A DNA stretch of 64,000 nt from Symploca sp. SIO1C2. Lineage in GTDB: Bacteria; Cyanobacteriota; Cyanobacteriia; Cyanobacteriales; Coleofasciculaceae. Shown piece after piece: positions 1 to 9,314 of this stretch. The stretch spans positions 62,001 through 126,000 of the forward strand of contig JAAHFP010000002.1 of NCBI GenBank assembly GCA_010672925.1. The letters are read 5' to 3'. Under the pieces are notes generated by a model. It saw only the letters and a list, made by a program, of their open reading frames with translations, made no database searches and was not told where the DNA came from. How positions within the stretch are numbered: position 1 is the stretch's first letter; each line of letters begins with the position of its first letter. The translations under genes and the position numbers were made by a program.

Positions 1-1553
1 AGAAGTAATTGCATTTGGTTGGCTGCTTTCAAGGCGATGAGCAAGGCATCAAAATTTCTACCATCAAGCCTTGCGGCTTTTGACTCTAATGCTTGGACTT
101 TTACTCTTGTAGCTTCCAAGTCAAGTTGGCCTAACTTAACAAAATAATAGCTAACTCCACCTGCCAAAACTAAAAGAAATAAAGAAATCAACAATGAAAT
201 CTTCGTCCGTTGCTTGGCTTGTTGCTCTGCTTCAGCCAAGATTTGATTCTTCTTCCTCTCCGTCTCCAAAGCCTGCTCTTGGCTAGCGGTTAAAAAATCA
301 TCATCTTCCTCACTCAACCTTCTACCCGCTTTCCACAGCAATGCTTCCCGCAATGCCTCTCCCTGCAACAAGCGAGACTGATCCTGACGTTGGGACTTTA
401 ACCAAGCTGCGATCGCTCTTTCATAGGGACGTAGATTACCTAATGTCTGTTTTACCCAATCTTGGTTAAAAACCTGCTGATAAACCCGATTGTAAACCCT
501 TAACTTTCCCTGTTGCTGAACTACCAATCCCGATAACCGCAATTCCGTTTGCTCCGGAGAACCATCAGCAGCTATTCCTGGTTGAGAGGGAGAAAGGGTC
601 AATATTTGCTGATATAGTCCTAACAGTACTCCTGCACGCTGCTCATTTTGGAGAATGCGATCGCGTATGGTTTTCAGATGCTCCGGTTCATCTTGAGCTT
701 CCCAGTTTTTGATGATGCGAGATGTAACTATCTGCTCAACAGGTTGTAAAGCAGTTATTAATGTCTCCGCGTCTGTCTGCAATTCCTGTATGACCAAATT
801 ACAGAGCTTTTGCGTCAGAAAAGGTTGTCCTCCAGTCCAAGCCAAAATTTCCTTAAGAACTTCCTGAGGATCATCTACCTTCCCCTCGAATCCCTGAGCC
901 AAAGGCTGCACTTCCTGCAACTGAAAACCTGGTAAATCAATCGCTTTACCAACATTAAACGGGGTGCGGTTCTTATCCTGAATCAAATCCGAAGGTGTCG
1001 CTACCCCCAATAGAGCAAAAGTGAGGCGTCGGTATTCTGGATTTTCGGCTCGTTGGTTATAGCTAGCTCGAATTAAGGCAAAAAAATCGTCCTTGAAGCC
1101 TAACTTGAGAATGCTATCGATTTCGTCAATAAAGACAATTATCTTCTGCTCAATCTTTCCTAGTAGTTCTTCTTCAATAAACTCACTCAAGCGATCCACT
1201 GGAGAAGCGTGATGTTCGCTCCACCACTTCTCTACTTCTCTAGTCTTTTTTATCCTTAAACTCCGCGCCAGTCTACGAACAAAACTAAGATACCACTGTG
1301 CTGGAGTAATGTCATGGCTACCAATGGAGGTAATATCAATCACACCACAGGCAAAACCCTCTGCTTGTAACCGTTGCATCACTCGCACCCGCAGACTGGA
1401 CTTACCCATCTGCCGGGAATTGAGAACATAACAGAATTCCCCAGCTTTCAAGGCTTGATAAAATTCTTCATCAGCCTGCCGTACCACATAACTAGGAGCA
1501 TCCCTCTCCAGACTCCCTCCAACTTGATATTTGTATGTCGGATTGAGTTGCAT
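1..1553 (-). CDS. AAA-like domain ATPase, C-terminus cut by window edge
   Basis: Reading the minus strand from the ATG at 1553 gives an uninterrupted frame of over 510 codons that leaves the window. The N-terminus ([20 protein letters not shown]) and the P-loop-like [16 protein letters not shown] near residue 50 match cyanobacterial AAA-like (AAA_35) proteins, and [10 protein letters not shown] near residue 145 is a Walker B. A Pro/Gln-rich winged-helix-like region follows, then a coiled stretch and one membrane segment ([20 protein letters not shown]) near residue 460. In this family the missing C-terminus often carries WD40 or TIR-type sensor modules, so a signalling or conflict role is likely but cannot be seen here. 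Confidence 0.85.
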   Translation of the reverse strand, partial: MQLNPTYKYQVGGSLERDAPSYVVRQADEEFYQALKAGEFCYVLNSRQMGKSSLRVRVMQRLQAEGFACGVIDITSIGSHDITPAQWYLSFVRRLARSLRIKKTREVEKWWSEHHASPVDRLSEFIEEELLGKIEQKIIVFIDEIDSILKLGFKDDFFALIRASYNQRAENPEYRRLTFALLGVATPSDLIQDKNRTPFNVGKAIDLPGFQLQEVQPLAQGFEGKVDDPQEVLKEILAWTGGQPFLTQKLCNLVIQELQTDAETLITALQPVEQIVTSRIIKNWEAQDEPEHLKTIRDRILQNEQRAGVLLGLYQQILTLSPSQPGIAADGSPEQTELRLSGLVVQQQGKLRVYNRVYQQVFNQDWVKQTLGNLRPYERAIAAWLKSQRQDQSRLLQGEALREALLWKAGRRLSEEDDDFLTASQEQALETERKKNQILAEAEQQAKQRTKISLLISLFLLVLAGGVSYYFVKLGQLDLEATRVKVQALESKAARLDGRNFDALLIALKAANQMQLL

Positions 1554-1723
1554 TGAAGAATTTAGAATTTAGAATTGACGATTCAAACCTCTGTGTTCTC
1601 TGTGCCTCTGTGGTTCATTTTAACTATAATATTTACAGGCGCACAACTTCTCTATTGTTAGATATAATAGCAAAAAACAAGAGAAATTGCAACCAACGCG
1701 ATCGCAGCAATTAGAAAGTCTTA
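1554..1723. other. Intergenic spacer, no gene
   Basis: AT-rich spacer upstream of the AAA-like gene. It has short direct repeats of tagaattt and a HIP1-like gcgatcgc at 1699-1706. It probably holds the promoter of the leftward gene, but I cannot name a box with confidence. Confidence 0.4.
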
Positions 1724-1985
1724 ACTGGCAAGATGCCAGTTCCACAAAGTTGAGATTGATTTCTTTTACAATAATTCTAATAATAGCATTCAGCAATATG
1801 AGTGGAACCGGCTTCTAGCCTGTCTTCAGTTTGCTACTGGCAAGATGCCAGTTCCACAGAGTTGAAATTGATTTCTTTTACAATGATTCTAATGATAGTA
1901 CTCATCAATATGAGTGGAACTTCGCTTCTAGCCTGTCTTCAGTTTGCTACTGGCAAGATGCCAGTTCCACAAAGTTGAGATTATT
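1724..1985. repeat. Tandem repeat, unit about 112-113 bp, about 2.3 copies
   Basis: The string ctggcaagatgccagttcca recurs, with copies starting at about 1724, 1836 and 1949. Each begins with the palindrome tggcaagatgcca, and each full unit ends in gcttctagcctgtcttcag. That end is the reverse complement of the aggctagaagcct repeat at 55261-55350, so the same family flanks both sides of the window. Confidence 0.85.
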
Positions 1986-2041
1986 GCTGTTTGTTTATAA
2001 AGCCTACTACCTACTACCTACTACTAAATTCTCAATAACCA

Positions 2042-2965
2042 ATGTCTGTTAGAAACCGCTATCCTAATCAAGACCGATATATTAACTTACTCACCGACTT
2101 CGGATTCAAACGGTTGTTCGGTACTGAACCCAACAAGGAACTATTGATCGATTTTTTGAATGTGATGTTGCCTGCAAAACATATGGTGCAAGATGTGAGC
2201 TACAGAAACAATGAAAATCTGGGCAATACTCCCCTAGACCGCAAAGCTATCTTCGATATCTATTGTGAAAGCAAAACTGGAGAAAAGTTTATCGTCGAGC
2301 TTCAAAAAGCCAAACAGAACTACTTTAAAGACCGGAGCGTTTATTATGCCACCTTTCCCATTCAAGAACAAGCGTTGAAAGGGGAGTGGGATTATAAATT
2401 ATCCTCTGTATATACGATTGGTATTTTGGATTTTATCTTTGAAGACCATGAAGAAGAGCCAGAGCTATTCCATATCGTGGAACTAAAAAATCAAAAATGT
2501 AAAGTCTTCTATGATAAATTAAAATTTATCTATGTGGAACTGCCGAAGTTTACTAAAACCGTTGATCAGTTAGAAAGTCATTTTGACAAGTGGCTGTTTT
2601 TATTGAAGCATTTATCGGAGTTGGAAGCACCACCTGAAACGTTACAAGAGGTAGTTTTTGAGCGGTTATTTGAAATATCGGAAATCGCCAACTTTTCTGC
2701 TGTTGAGCAAGAGGCTTATGAAAATAGCTTAAAATACTACAGAGATTTACATAATGTAGTGGCAACTTCAAGACAGGAGGGTGTCGAAGAAGGGATAGCA
2801 CAGGGTATTGAAGAAGGGATAGCACAGGGTATTGAAAAAGGTCGCCAAGAAGGTATTGAACAAAGAACAATAGAGATAGTTCGTTCTTGTCTACAACAAG
2901 GTCTAGATATAGAGACGATTATGGCAATCACCCAACTATCTAGGGAAGATATCTTAGGAATTTAG
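2042..2965 (+). CDS. Rpn family recombination-promoting nuclease / PD-(D/E)XK transposase-like protein
   Basis: A 307-residue protein with the opening typical of this family (RYINLLTDFGFKRLFG, residues 13-28). The PD-(D/E)XK core shows in AIFDIYC near residue 79 and the E-x-Q of FIVELQKAK near residue 93. The C-terminus has a Glu/Gly/Ile repeat (EEGIAQGI, twice, residues 249-264) and ends in the usual helical tail. Homologues (Rpn, PDDEXK_2) are DNA endonucleases linked to RecA-independent recombination, often present in many copies in cyanobacteria. It is a stand-alone gene between repeats, with no transposon ends seen. Confidence in the family is high; the role in the cell is not known. Confidence 0.9.
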   Translation: MSVRNRYPNQDRYINLLTDFGFKRLFGTEPNKELLIDFLNVMLPAKHMVQDVSYRNNENLGNTPLDRKAIFDIYCESKTGEKFIVELQKAKQNYFKDRSVYYATFPIQEQALKGEWDYKLSSVYTIGILDFIFEDHEEEPELFHIVELKNQKCKVFYDKLKFIYVELPKFTKTVDQLESHFDKWLFLLKHLSELEAPPETLQEVVFERLFEISEIANFSAVEQEAYENSLKYYRDLHNVVATSRQEGVEEGIAQGIEEGIAQGIEKGRQEGIEQRTIEIVRSCLQQGLDIETIMAITQLSREDILGI

Positions 2966-3198
2966 AATTTAGAATTTAGAATTTAGAATTTAAATTGTTG
3001 CTGTTGGGTTGAGCTTCTCTTGCACCAGACGCTACGCTAACGCCCTCCGAAGGATTGAAAAGAAACCCTGGTTTTTTCCCTCCTGCCTCGGAGCCTCCTG
3101 CCTTCTTACATCAATCCCTTATAATAAAAGATGAACCTTTTACATCTCAACTGAGTCTAAAAAGCTTAGGAAAACAAACTGGTGAGGGAAACCCGCAG

Positions 3199-3816
3199 GT
3201 GTCAGTCATATCCGCAAAGACATCAAACAATGACCCTGTTGCAACTCAAGAGCGCGAAACCGATATTGAGTTGGTGCTACAATGTCAACAGGGAGACCAA
3301 CATAGCTTTCGTCGATTGTATCGGCGTTATCAGCAGCGAGTGAGATCAACCCTCTATCAGCTATGTGGTGCTGAAATTTTAGATGATTTAGTACAAGAAG
3401 TCTTTCTTAGAGCATGGAAAGGCTTACCAAAACTGCGTCAGGCGTCTCAATTTTCCACTTGGCTTTATCGCATTTGTTGGAATGTGGCATCTGATCAGCG
3501 ACGGCAATTTGCTCGACAGCACTCGATTAAATCAGGACTGGATTTAGAGACTCAGGCATTGCCTCTATACGACTTAAAAAATTCCCAAACCCCTGATTTG
3601 ATGCAACTGCACTATCAGGATATGGTGCAGCGAGGACTACAACAGCTGAGTTTTGAACATCGTGCTGTATTGGTGCTGCATGACTTAGAGGATCTACCCC
3701 AAAAAGAGGTAGCCAAAATTTTGGGTATAGCCCTAGGAACCGTGAAATCTCGCCTTTTCCATGCTCGAACATCTTTAAGGAAATATATCATTAAGCAACA
3801 AGGAGAAATGCTATGA
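3199..3816 (+). CDS. ECF-type RNA polymerase sigma factor
   Basis: Sigma-70 region 2 is clear (HSFRRLYRRYQQRVRSTLYQ, then DDLVQEVFLRAWKGL and FSTWLYRICWN). Region 4 follows (LSFEHRAVLVLHDLEDL, with the helix-turn-helix KEVAKILGIALGTVKSRLFH). The frame extends upstream to a TTG at 3055, but that part contains a hairpin repeat (ccctccgaagg) and has no region homology. I therefore prefer the GTG at 3199, which has a GAGGG about 10 bases upstream; this is not certain. The stop overlaps the next ATG as ATGA, so the following membrane protein is probably its anti-sigma factor. A Spy-like periplasmic protein after that suggests an envelope-stress regulon. Confidence 0.85.
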   Translation: MSVISAKTSNNDPVATQERETDIELVLQCQQGDQHSFRRLYRRYQQRVRSTLYQLCGAEILDDLVQEVFLRAWKGLPKLRQASQFSTWLYRICWNVASDQRRQFARQHSIKSGLDLETQALPLYDLKNSQTPDLMQLHYQDMVQRGLQQLSFEHRAVLVLHDLEDLPQKEVAKILGIALGTVKSRLFHARTSLRKYIIKQQGEML

Positions 3817-4163
3817 CTCGGTTACCTTCTGATGATCGACAATGGCAAGATTTTCTGCGGCAACATTGTCCGGAACCGCCAGCAGCCAAAGCTGACTTGG
3901 AGGAGCAACTGATGAGGGCAATTGAGAAGTCTCCACCACCTGAACTAAATCAGCGGTTCTGGGCTCCAGCAATTGTTGCTGGGTTACTGATGGTGTGGAG
4001 TAGCTACCGCGCCTTAGTTTTTCTCCCAGAACCATCTAATTCTGCTAACTTAGAAATATTCCTCGAAAATAGTTGGAATGGGGTGGTGGGAGAAGCATCT
4101 ACAAAAACCTATAGTAACACTACCGAAGAAGATTGGGTACTGTTAGCCAATACGACACAGTAA
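3813..4163 (+). CDS. Single-pass membrane protein, putative anti-sigma factor
   Basis: A 116-residue protein whose ATG overlaps the sigma-factor stop by four bases, which points to translational coupling. Residues 1-45 are hydrophilic and cytoplasm-like. A single membrane segment follows (WAPAIVAGLLMVWSSYRALVFL, residues about 50-71), then a short outer tail. I see no ZAS motif (H-x3-C-x2-C), so the family is not recognised from sequence. The anti-sigma assignment is inference from size, topology and gene order. Confidence 0.6.
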   Translation: MTRLPSDDRQWQDFLRQHCPEPPAAKADLEEQLMRAIEKSPPPELNQRFWAPAIVAGLLMVWSSYRALVFLPEPSNSANLEIFLENSWNGVVGEASTKTYSNTTEEDWVLLANTTQ

Positions 4164-4292
4164 AGGCTAGTAATTTATTATTGTTTTTTGGAGATTATTT
4201 TATTGGTTAAAGACTAACAATTAATAACTGATAACTCGATAACAAACAACTTCGATAATTTTCCTGTAACAGTAGTAAATGAGGTCATTTCC

Positions 4293-4781
4293 ATGCTATT
4301 ACGTCGTGTCTCTATAATATCAGTGTTTTTACTGACTCTAGGAGGGGTGGTTGCTCTGGCTAATCCCAATCCTTGGACTAATTCACAAATGGCTCAAAGT
4401 TTTGAGGGGAAACAACCGACCCGTCGCCTAAAGCCAAAATTAACCCAAGAACTTAACTTGAGCCCGGAGCAAAAGCAGCAGCTAAAAGCCATTCATCAGG
4501 AATATAAAGGTGAGATCAAGCGACAAATTAGAGAGTTGCGGCAAGCTAAGCAAGAGTTGGGTAATTTGATGGCAGGTACAGCCCCAGTTAGAGAAGTTCG
4601 CCTCAAGTATGGGGAAGTAGCAAATATGCAACAGCAGCTAGGGGAGTTACGCTTTGAAAGTACCTTGGCAATGCGAGAAGTGATGACGATAGAGCAACGC
4701 AGCCGTTTTAATCGATTAATGCAAAAGCGACAGGAAAATTTCGGAGAAAGGCAGGCTCATATAAGAGGGCATGAGGATTGA
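4293..4781 (+). CDS. Spy/CpxP-family periplasmic protein
   Basis: An N-terminal signal peptide (residues 1-24, hydrophobic core VFLLTLGGVVALA) precedes a charged helical protein. The motif LNLSPEQKQQLKAI (from about residue 52) and MTIEQRSRFNRLM (from about 130) are the two LTxxQ-type repeats of Spy, CpxP and heavy-metal sensor relatives such as CnrX. Such proteins are small periplasmic chaperones or stress sensors. It lies 130 bases after the sigma/anti-sigma pair and overlaps the next gene, so it is a likely member of that envelope-stress locus. The substrate or stimulus cannot be read. Confidence 0.75.
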   Translation: MLLRRVSIISVFLLTLGGVVALANPNPWTNSQMAQSFEGKQPTRRLKPKLTQELNLSPEQKQQLKAIHQEYKGEIKRQIRELRQAKQELGNLMAGTAPVREVRLKYGEVANMQQQLGELRFESTLAMREVMTIEQRSRFNRLMQKRQENFGERQAHIRGHED

Positions 4782-5413
4782 AGTTTGTTTACCTCCACGG
4801 CTTTGCTTCTAGTCCGGAGTCTCGCAAAGCAGTGTATCTAAACCAAGCCTTTGCTAACCTAGAAATTTCTTTAGATGTACCTGACCTCAACCAAGGGGAT
4901 TTTTCCCACTTAAGCATCACACGACAGCTGCTTCAACTGGAAGCGATGTTACCAGAAACTGAGACACCAGTAACTCTAATCGGCTCTAGTTTGGGAGGAC
5001 TGACTGCGGCTTGGTTAGGACAACAGCTAGCTCAAATACAAAGGCTTGTCCTGTTAGCACCAGCATTTGATTTTCTCGATCACTGGTTACCTCAATTGGA
5101 TGAAGCCCAATTGCAACAGTGGCAAGAGTCAGGATATTTGCCAATATATCACTACCGGGAAAAGCGATCGCTCCCCTTACATTACCATTTTGTTGAAGAT
5201 GCCCGCCGCTATAAATCTCAGGAATTGTGGCGGGTCGTACCGACTCTAATTTTACATGGACTGCACGATGAGACAATCCCCATAGAAGCTAGCCGCCAAT
5301 ATGCTAGTAGACGTCCTTGGGTGCAACTGATAGAACTAGAAAGCGATCACTCCTTAAGTAATGTCATGCCTGAAATGTGGCAGGAGATTCAGCAGTTTTG
5401 TCACCTAGTGTAG
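4778..5413 (+). CDS. YqiA/YcfP-like alpha/beta hydrolase
   Basis: The 211-residue protein starts at TTG 4778, overlapping the previous stop (TTGA), and begins at once with the family motif KFVYLHGFASSPES. The nucleophile elbow is IGSSLGG (Ser near residue 69). The acid lies in LILHGLHDETIP (near 167) and the catalytic His in ESDHSL (near 189). The family includes E. coli YqiA, an esterase; the native substrate is not known. The overlap with the Spy-like gene makes an operon likely. Confidence 0.8.
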   Translation: MKFVYLHGFASSPESRKAVYLNQAFANLEISLDVPDLNQGDFSHLSITRQLLQLEAMLPETETPVTLIGSSLGGLTAAWLGQQLAQIQRLVLLAPAFDFLDHWLPQLDEAQLQQWQESGYLPIYHYREKRSLPLHYHFVEDARRYKSQELWRVVPTLILHGLHDETIPIEASRQYASRRPWVQLIELESDHSLSNVMPEMWQEIQQFCHLV

Positions 5414-5681
5414 CGCGACTAGATTTTAGATTTTAGATTTTAGATTTTAGATTGAACTTCATGCCGTGGCACAGCTCAAACTGTGGAATAGGTTGTGGTT
5501 TCTAGGTTCTCTTGTCTTCCCACACTCCTATACCTGTTCACCCCACACCCCACACCCCTCTTGCTACTTACATTTCTTAATTGTTAACCTAACATTATGT
5601 AAAAAGATATTGACACTATCGTCAATATGCTAACCAGTTAAACTAATCTTCAACCAACGAAATATAGGAGAAATCAAACTT
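5414..5681. other. Intergenic spacer with 9-bp tandem repeats
   Basis: At 5421-5453 the unit attttag repeats several times, a short tandem repeat of the kind common in filamentous cyanobacteria. The rest is the leader of the NADH dehydrogenase gene, with a tatagGAGAA ribosome site just before 5682. No gene is seen. Confidence 0.5.
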
Positions 5682-7019
5682 ATGTTAAATGAGACCACAA
5701 CGCAGTCTCCTCATCATGTAGTAATAGTTGGTGGTGGTTTTGGTGGACTTTATGCAGCCCAAGCACTAGCCCAAGCACCAGTTAAAGTCACACTTATAGA
5801 TAAGCGTAATTTTCATCTCTTTCAACCTTTGCTTTATCAGGTGGCTACTGGCAAATTATCTCCTGGAGATATTTCCTCACCCCTACGAGGCGTCGTGAGT
5901 CGCAATAAAAATACCAAGGTGTTGATGGGAGAAGTAACTGGTATCGACCCCAAGCAACAGAAAATACAGTTGCACAACGAAGAACTCAACTACGATAGTC
6001 TGATTGTCGCTACCGGGGTTAGTCATCATTACTTTGGCAATGAGCAATGGGCAAAGGATGCTCCTGGTTTGAAAACTATAGAAGATGCTCTGGAAATGCG
6101 GCGTCGTATCTTTTTAGCCTTTGAAGCAGCAGAAAAAGAAACCGACCCTGACAAGCGGCGTGCCTGGTTAACTTTTGTTCTGGTGGGAGGAGGTCCTACA
6201 GGAGTGGAATTAGCAGGCTCCCTAGCAGAACTAGCTTACCGCGCCCTTAAAGAAGATTTCCGTAACATCGACACCTCAGAAACCAAAATTCTGCTCTTAG
6301 AAGGTATGGACAGGATTTTACCCCCTTATACTCCTGAACTATCAGCAAAAGCCAAAGCCTCACTAGAGAATTTAGGAGTCACAGTACAGACAAGCACATT
6401 AGTTACCAATATTGAGGGTAATTTGGTTACCACACGCCAAGGTGAGGAGATTGAACAAATTTCAGCACAAACCATCCTCTGGGCAGCTGGAATGAAAGCA
6501 TCTGGAATGGGAGCAATACTAGGGGAGACTACTGGTGTAGAACTTGACCGTGCAGGACGGGTGATGGTGCAGCCGGACTTGAGTGTAGCAGGATATCCAA
6601 ATATTTTTGTCATTGGTGATTTAGCAAATTTCCCCCACCAAAACGACAATGGCAAACCTCTACCAGGAGTTGCGCCAGTAGCGATGCAACAAGGAAACTA
6701 CGTGGCGCGTTTGCTCAAGAAGCAGCTACAAGAAAAGACACTGCCTCCCTTCCACTATAAGGACTACGGCAGTTTAGCCGTCATTGGCAGAAATACCGCT
6801 GTAGCAGATTTGGGCTTTATCAAGTTTGCCGGTTTTCCTGCTTGGCTGGCCTGGGTGTTTATTCACATCCTATTTCTGATAGAGTTTGATAATAAACTAT
6901 TGGTAATGATTCAGTGGGGTTGGGACTACCTAACCTGCCAAGGCGGAGCACGCCTGATCACGAATCAGAGTGCAAAATCACCTCAGTCAGTGGCAAAAGA
7001 GGTGGTAGGTGTTAGGTAG
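5682..7019 (+). CDS. Type II NAD(P)H dehydrogenase (NDH-2-like)
   Basis: A 445-residue pyridine-nucleotide disulphide oxidoreductase. The FAD site is VVIVGGGFGGLYAAQAL (residues 13-29) and the NADH site is FVLVGGGPTGVELAGSL (residues 165-181). The second FAD motif, NIFVIGDLA, lies near residue 310. The C-terminal hydrophobic stretch (FPAWLAWVFIHILFLIEF) is the usual membrane anchor of NDH-2 enzymes. They oxidise NAD(P)H and reduce quinone without pumping protons. It has its own promoter region and no operon partner. Some homologues are involved in redox signalling rather than bulk electron flow. Confidence 0.9.
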   Translation: MLNETTTQSPHHVVIVGGGFGGLYAAQALAQAPVKVTLIDKRNFHLFQPLLYQVATGKLSPGDISSPLRGVVSRNKNTKVLMGEVTGIDPKQQKIQLHNEELNYDSLIVATGVSHHYFGNEQWAKDAPGLKTIEDALEMRRRIFLAFEAAEKETDPDKRRAWLTFVLVGGGPTGVELAGSLAELAYRALKEDFRNIDTSETKILLLEGMDRILPPYTPELSAKAKASLENLGVTVQTSTLVTNIEGNLVTTRQGEEIEQISAQTILWAAGMKASGMGAILGETTGVELDRAGRVMVQPDLSVAGYPNIFVIGDLANFPHQNDNGKPLPGVAPVAMQQGNYVARLLKKQLQEKTLPPFHYKDYGSLAVIGRNTAVADLGFIKFAGFPAWLAWVFIHILFLIEFDNKLLVMIQWGWDYLTCQGGARLITNQSAKSPQSVAKEVVGVR

Positions 7020-7197
7020 TAGGTGGTAGGTGGTAGAAAGACAAGGGGGACAAGGGGGACAAGAGGGACAAGGAGGATAAGCGGAACCGATGCACCATAT
7101 GTGCAAAAATTAAAGTATACCCAAAGTGTAAGTCCAATTCCCAATTCTCTATTCCCGATTCCCAATTCCCAATTCTTAATTCTTAATTCTTAATTCC
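7020..7197. repeat. Low-complexity intergenic repeats
   Basis: Runs of ggtggtag, acaagggggac and attcttaattc lie between two genes. These are short tandem arrays without coding potential. They resemble the heptamer-type repeats seen in other spacers of this window. Confidence 0.7.
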
Positions 7198-7620
7198 ATG
7201 AGCCCTCTGCCCAAATACCGCCCCAAACAACTCTCTCTTGGTCCTTTAGAGACAGAAATTTTACAGATTGTTTGGCAACTAGGCTCTGCTACTGTTAAGG
7301 ATGTGCATCAAAGGATTTTGGCTGATCCTAACCGAGAATTAGCTTATACCTCAGTAACTACAGTACTGCGTCGCCTTACACAGAAAGGTTGGTTAAGTTG
7401 TGATCAACAAGAGCGTGCTTTCACCTGGAAGCCTCTATTATCTAGCCAAGAAGCCAAAGTAATACAAGCCCATGAGCAACTCAACCGCTTTTTAGCAGTA
7501 GGCAACCCAGATATTGTTGCTGCCTTTGCCGATAGCCTAGACAATGCCAGTTTAGAACAAATAGAAGCGATCGCATTGCGGTTACAAGCAGTCCGTCAAG
7601 CCAGACAGGAGAAACAGTAA
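7198..7620 (+). CDS. BlaI/MecI/CopY-type transcriptional repressor
   Basis: A 140-residue winged-helix protein. The family motif is clear: SLGPLETEILQIVWQLG (residues 11-27), then VKDVHQRI and YTSVTTVLRRLTQKGWL, the recognition helix region. The C-terminal helix mediates dimers in this family. The stop overlaps the start of the M56 metallopeptidase gene (TAATG). This is the standard BlaI-BlaR1-like arrangement in which protease action on the repressor derepresses target genes. The signal sensed is unknown. Confidence 0.9.
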   Translation: MSPLPKYRPKQLSLGPLETEILQIVWQLGSATVKDVHQRILADPNRELAYTSVTTVLRRLTQKGWLSCDQQERAFTWKPLLSSQEAKVIQAHEQLNRFLAVGNPDIVAAFADSLDNASLEQIEAIALRLQAVRQARQEKQ

Positions 7621-8612
7621 TGCATCTACTGATGATTTTGGCCGCATTCGGGTTAGCTTTGTTGCTGAGATTAGCTTGGAAGCAACCAACGGGTAAGTGG
7701 AACCAACGTTGGCAAAGAGCACTGTTGTTTTTCCTCTTACCGCCCCTGCTTCTAATGATGACCGCCATTGCTGTACTTTGCATGGGTCCCCAGGGAGCAA
7801 TGATGGGGTTACGCACCGGTTGGTTAAGTTACTGGCTGGTTTTCGCCGGTGTAGTTATTTCCTTCTGTTGCTGTTTGAAGTTAGCTGTTGAAGGCTGGCA
7901 GTCTGTACAACAAGTCCGTAATTATCCCCAAATTAATTTAGGGAATGGGGAATGGGGAATGTTTCAAGAGAAAAGGCAACAGGCAGAACCCACCCCTAAC
8001 CCCTCCAAGGAGGGGAATAGGAGGCACAAGGGAAGAGGGTTTGGCTTGTTTATTCCCTTCATAACGGGTGCAGCTAGGTTTGCGAGAAACTCCTGTACAA
8101 CTGCTCGTTTACTGGAAAATTCCACATTATTTATTGCTCAGATTGGCTTTTGGCAACCCGAGTTAGTAGTTAGTCAGGGACTATTACAAAAACTTCAACC
8201 AGAGCATTTAGAAGCTGTCTTAACCCACGAGGAGGCTCATCACTACTACCGGGATACCTTCTGGTTTTTCTGGCTAGGTTGGGTACGCTACTTTAGTGCT
8301 TGGTTACCCAATACCGAATCATTATGGCAGGAACTACTGCTCTTGCGGGAAATCCGGGCTGATGGTTGGGCAGCACAACGGGTAGATTCCTTGCTATTGG
8401 CAGAATCACTGCTGATGGTAGTAAGTGCCTCAGTGATGGGAGTAGAAAATTTATGTGCAGCATTCAGCTGTGCTGTTCCTCGTAATCGCCTACAGGAAAG
8501 GATTGATGCCCTGTTGGGGGAGGTAGACTATTTTGCTCCTGCCAATATTTGGACTTGGAGTTGGGTAATTTTAGCTTTGCTTCCTCTGCTAGCTGTACCG
8601 TTTCATGGTTGA
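7620..8612 (+). CDS. M56-family membrane metallopeptidase (BlaR1-like, no sensor domain)
   Basis: A 330-residue membrane protein with several transmembrane helices at the N-terminus (residues 1-20, 38-60, 70-95). The zinc protease motif HEEAH sits in the stretch LTHEEAHHYYRD near residue 202, with the zinc-ligand Glu region LREIRADGWAAQ downstream near 242. The C-terminus is a membrane segment (WTWSWVILALLPLLAVPF); there is no penicillin-binding sensor domain. It is coupled to the BlaI-like repressor. Residues about 108-140 are odd: they are encoded by repeat DNA (ggaatggggaatgggg, and ccctaacccctccaaggagg) normally found between genes. Confidence 0.85.
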   Translation: MHLLMILAAFGLALLLRLAWKQPTGKWNQRWQRALLFFLLPPLLLMMTAIAVLCMGPQGAMMGLRTGWLSYWLVFAGVVISFCCCLKLAVEGWQSVQQVRNYPQINLGNGEWGMFQEKRQQAEPTPNPSKEGNRRHKGRGFGLFIPFITGAARFARNSCTTARLLENSTLFIAQIGFWQPELVVSQGLLQKLQPEHLEAVLTHEEAHHYYRDTFWFFWLGWVRYFSAWLPNTESLWQELLLLREIRADGWAAQRVDSLLLAESLLMVVSASVMGVENLCAAFSCAVPRNRLQERIDALLGEVDYFAPANIWTWSWVILALLPLLAVPFHG

Positions 8613-8833
8613 TTAAGCTCCTAATATCATGTCGGGTTGAAGACCCCTGGTATAGGATCGACGTGGAGACGCGGAGACGCGGAGACACGGAGAAGTTTTT
8701 ATTATGGGCAATTATGCCGACATGGTATAACACATCTAATTTGTACCAAATTCAATCATCAGTTTCTTGCAGGAAAATAACTATAAAATAATAGACTAGG
8801 TTTTTCTGGCAAATTTTAACTGAGGAGAGATAA

Positions 8834-9235
8834 ATGCCTGATATTGTTGATATTGCGGTGAGCGCGGGTTCTTTCGAGACTCTGGTAACCGCTGTTAAGG
8901 CGGCTGGATTAGTAGAGACATTGAAAAGTCCTGGCCCTTTTACTGTCTTTGCTCCCAATGACGATGCCTTTGCCAAGCTGCCACCGGGAACGATACAAAC
9001 CCTGGTGCAGAATATTCCTCAGTTAAGCAGAATTTTGACGTATCACGTTGTTTCTGGCAAGTTAACCAAAGCTGATTTGGAAAAAGTGGACTCGGTTACT
9101 TCTGTTGAAGGTTCGCCGATAAGGATTGATACTTCTGAAAGTTTTGAGGTCAAAAATGCTACTGTTCTAGCCGCAGATATCGAAGCTGATAACGGTGTCA
9201 TCCACGTTATTGACACAGTAATTCTTATGGGATGA
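8834..9235 (+). CDS. Fasciclin (FAS1) domain protein
   Basis: A 133-residue protein made of one FAS1 domain. The H1 motif is [18 protein letters not shown] (residues about 36-53), the central YHVVSGKL follows, and the H2 region ends in [16 protein letters not shown]. No signal peptide is seen, so it may be cytoplasmic, as for many short cyanobacterial FAS1 proteins. An AGGAGAG ribosome site lies 5 bases before the ATG. FAS1 proteins have roles in adhesion and stress; no specific role is shown here. Confidence 0.9.
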   Translation: MPDIVDIAVSAGSFETLVTAVKAAGLVETLKSPGPFTVFAPNDDAFAKLPPGTIQTLVQNIPQLSRILTYHVVSGKLTKADLEKVDSVTSVEGSPIRIDTSESFEVKNATVLAADIEADNGVIHVIDTVILMG

Positions 9236-9314
9236 AGAAATCAGGCGATCGCAAGCACAAACTTTGTAAATTAGACAAGATAGTAGTAGTAGGTTATTGC
9301 AATAGTTCAAAAAT

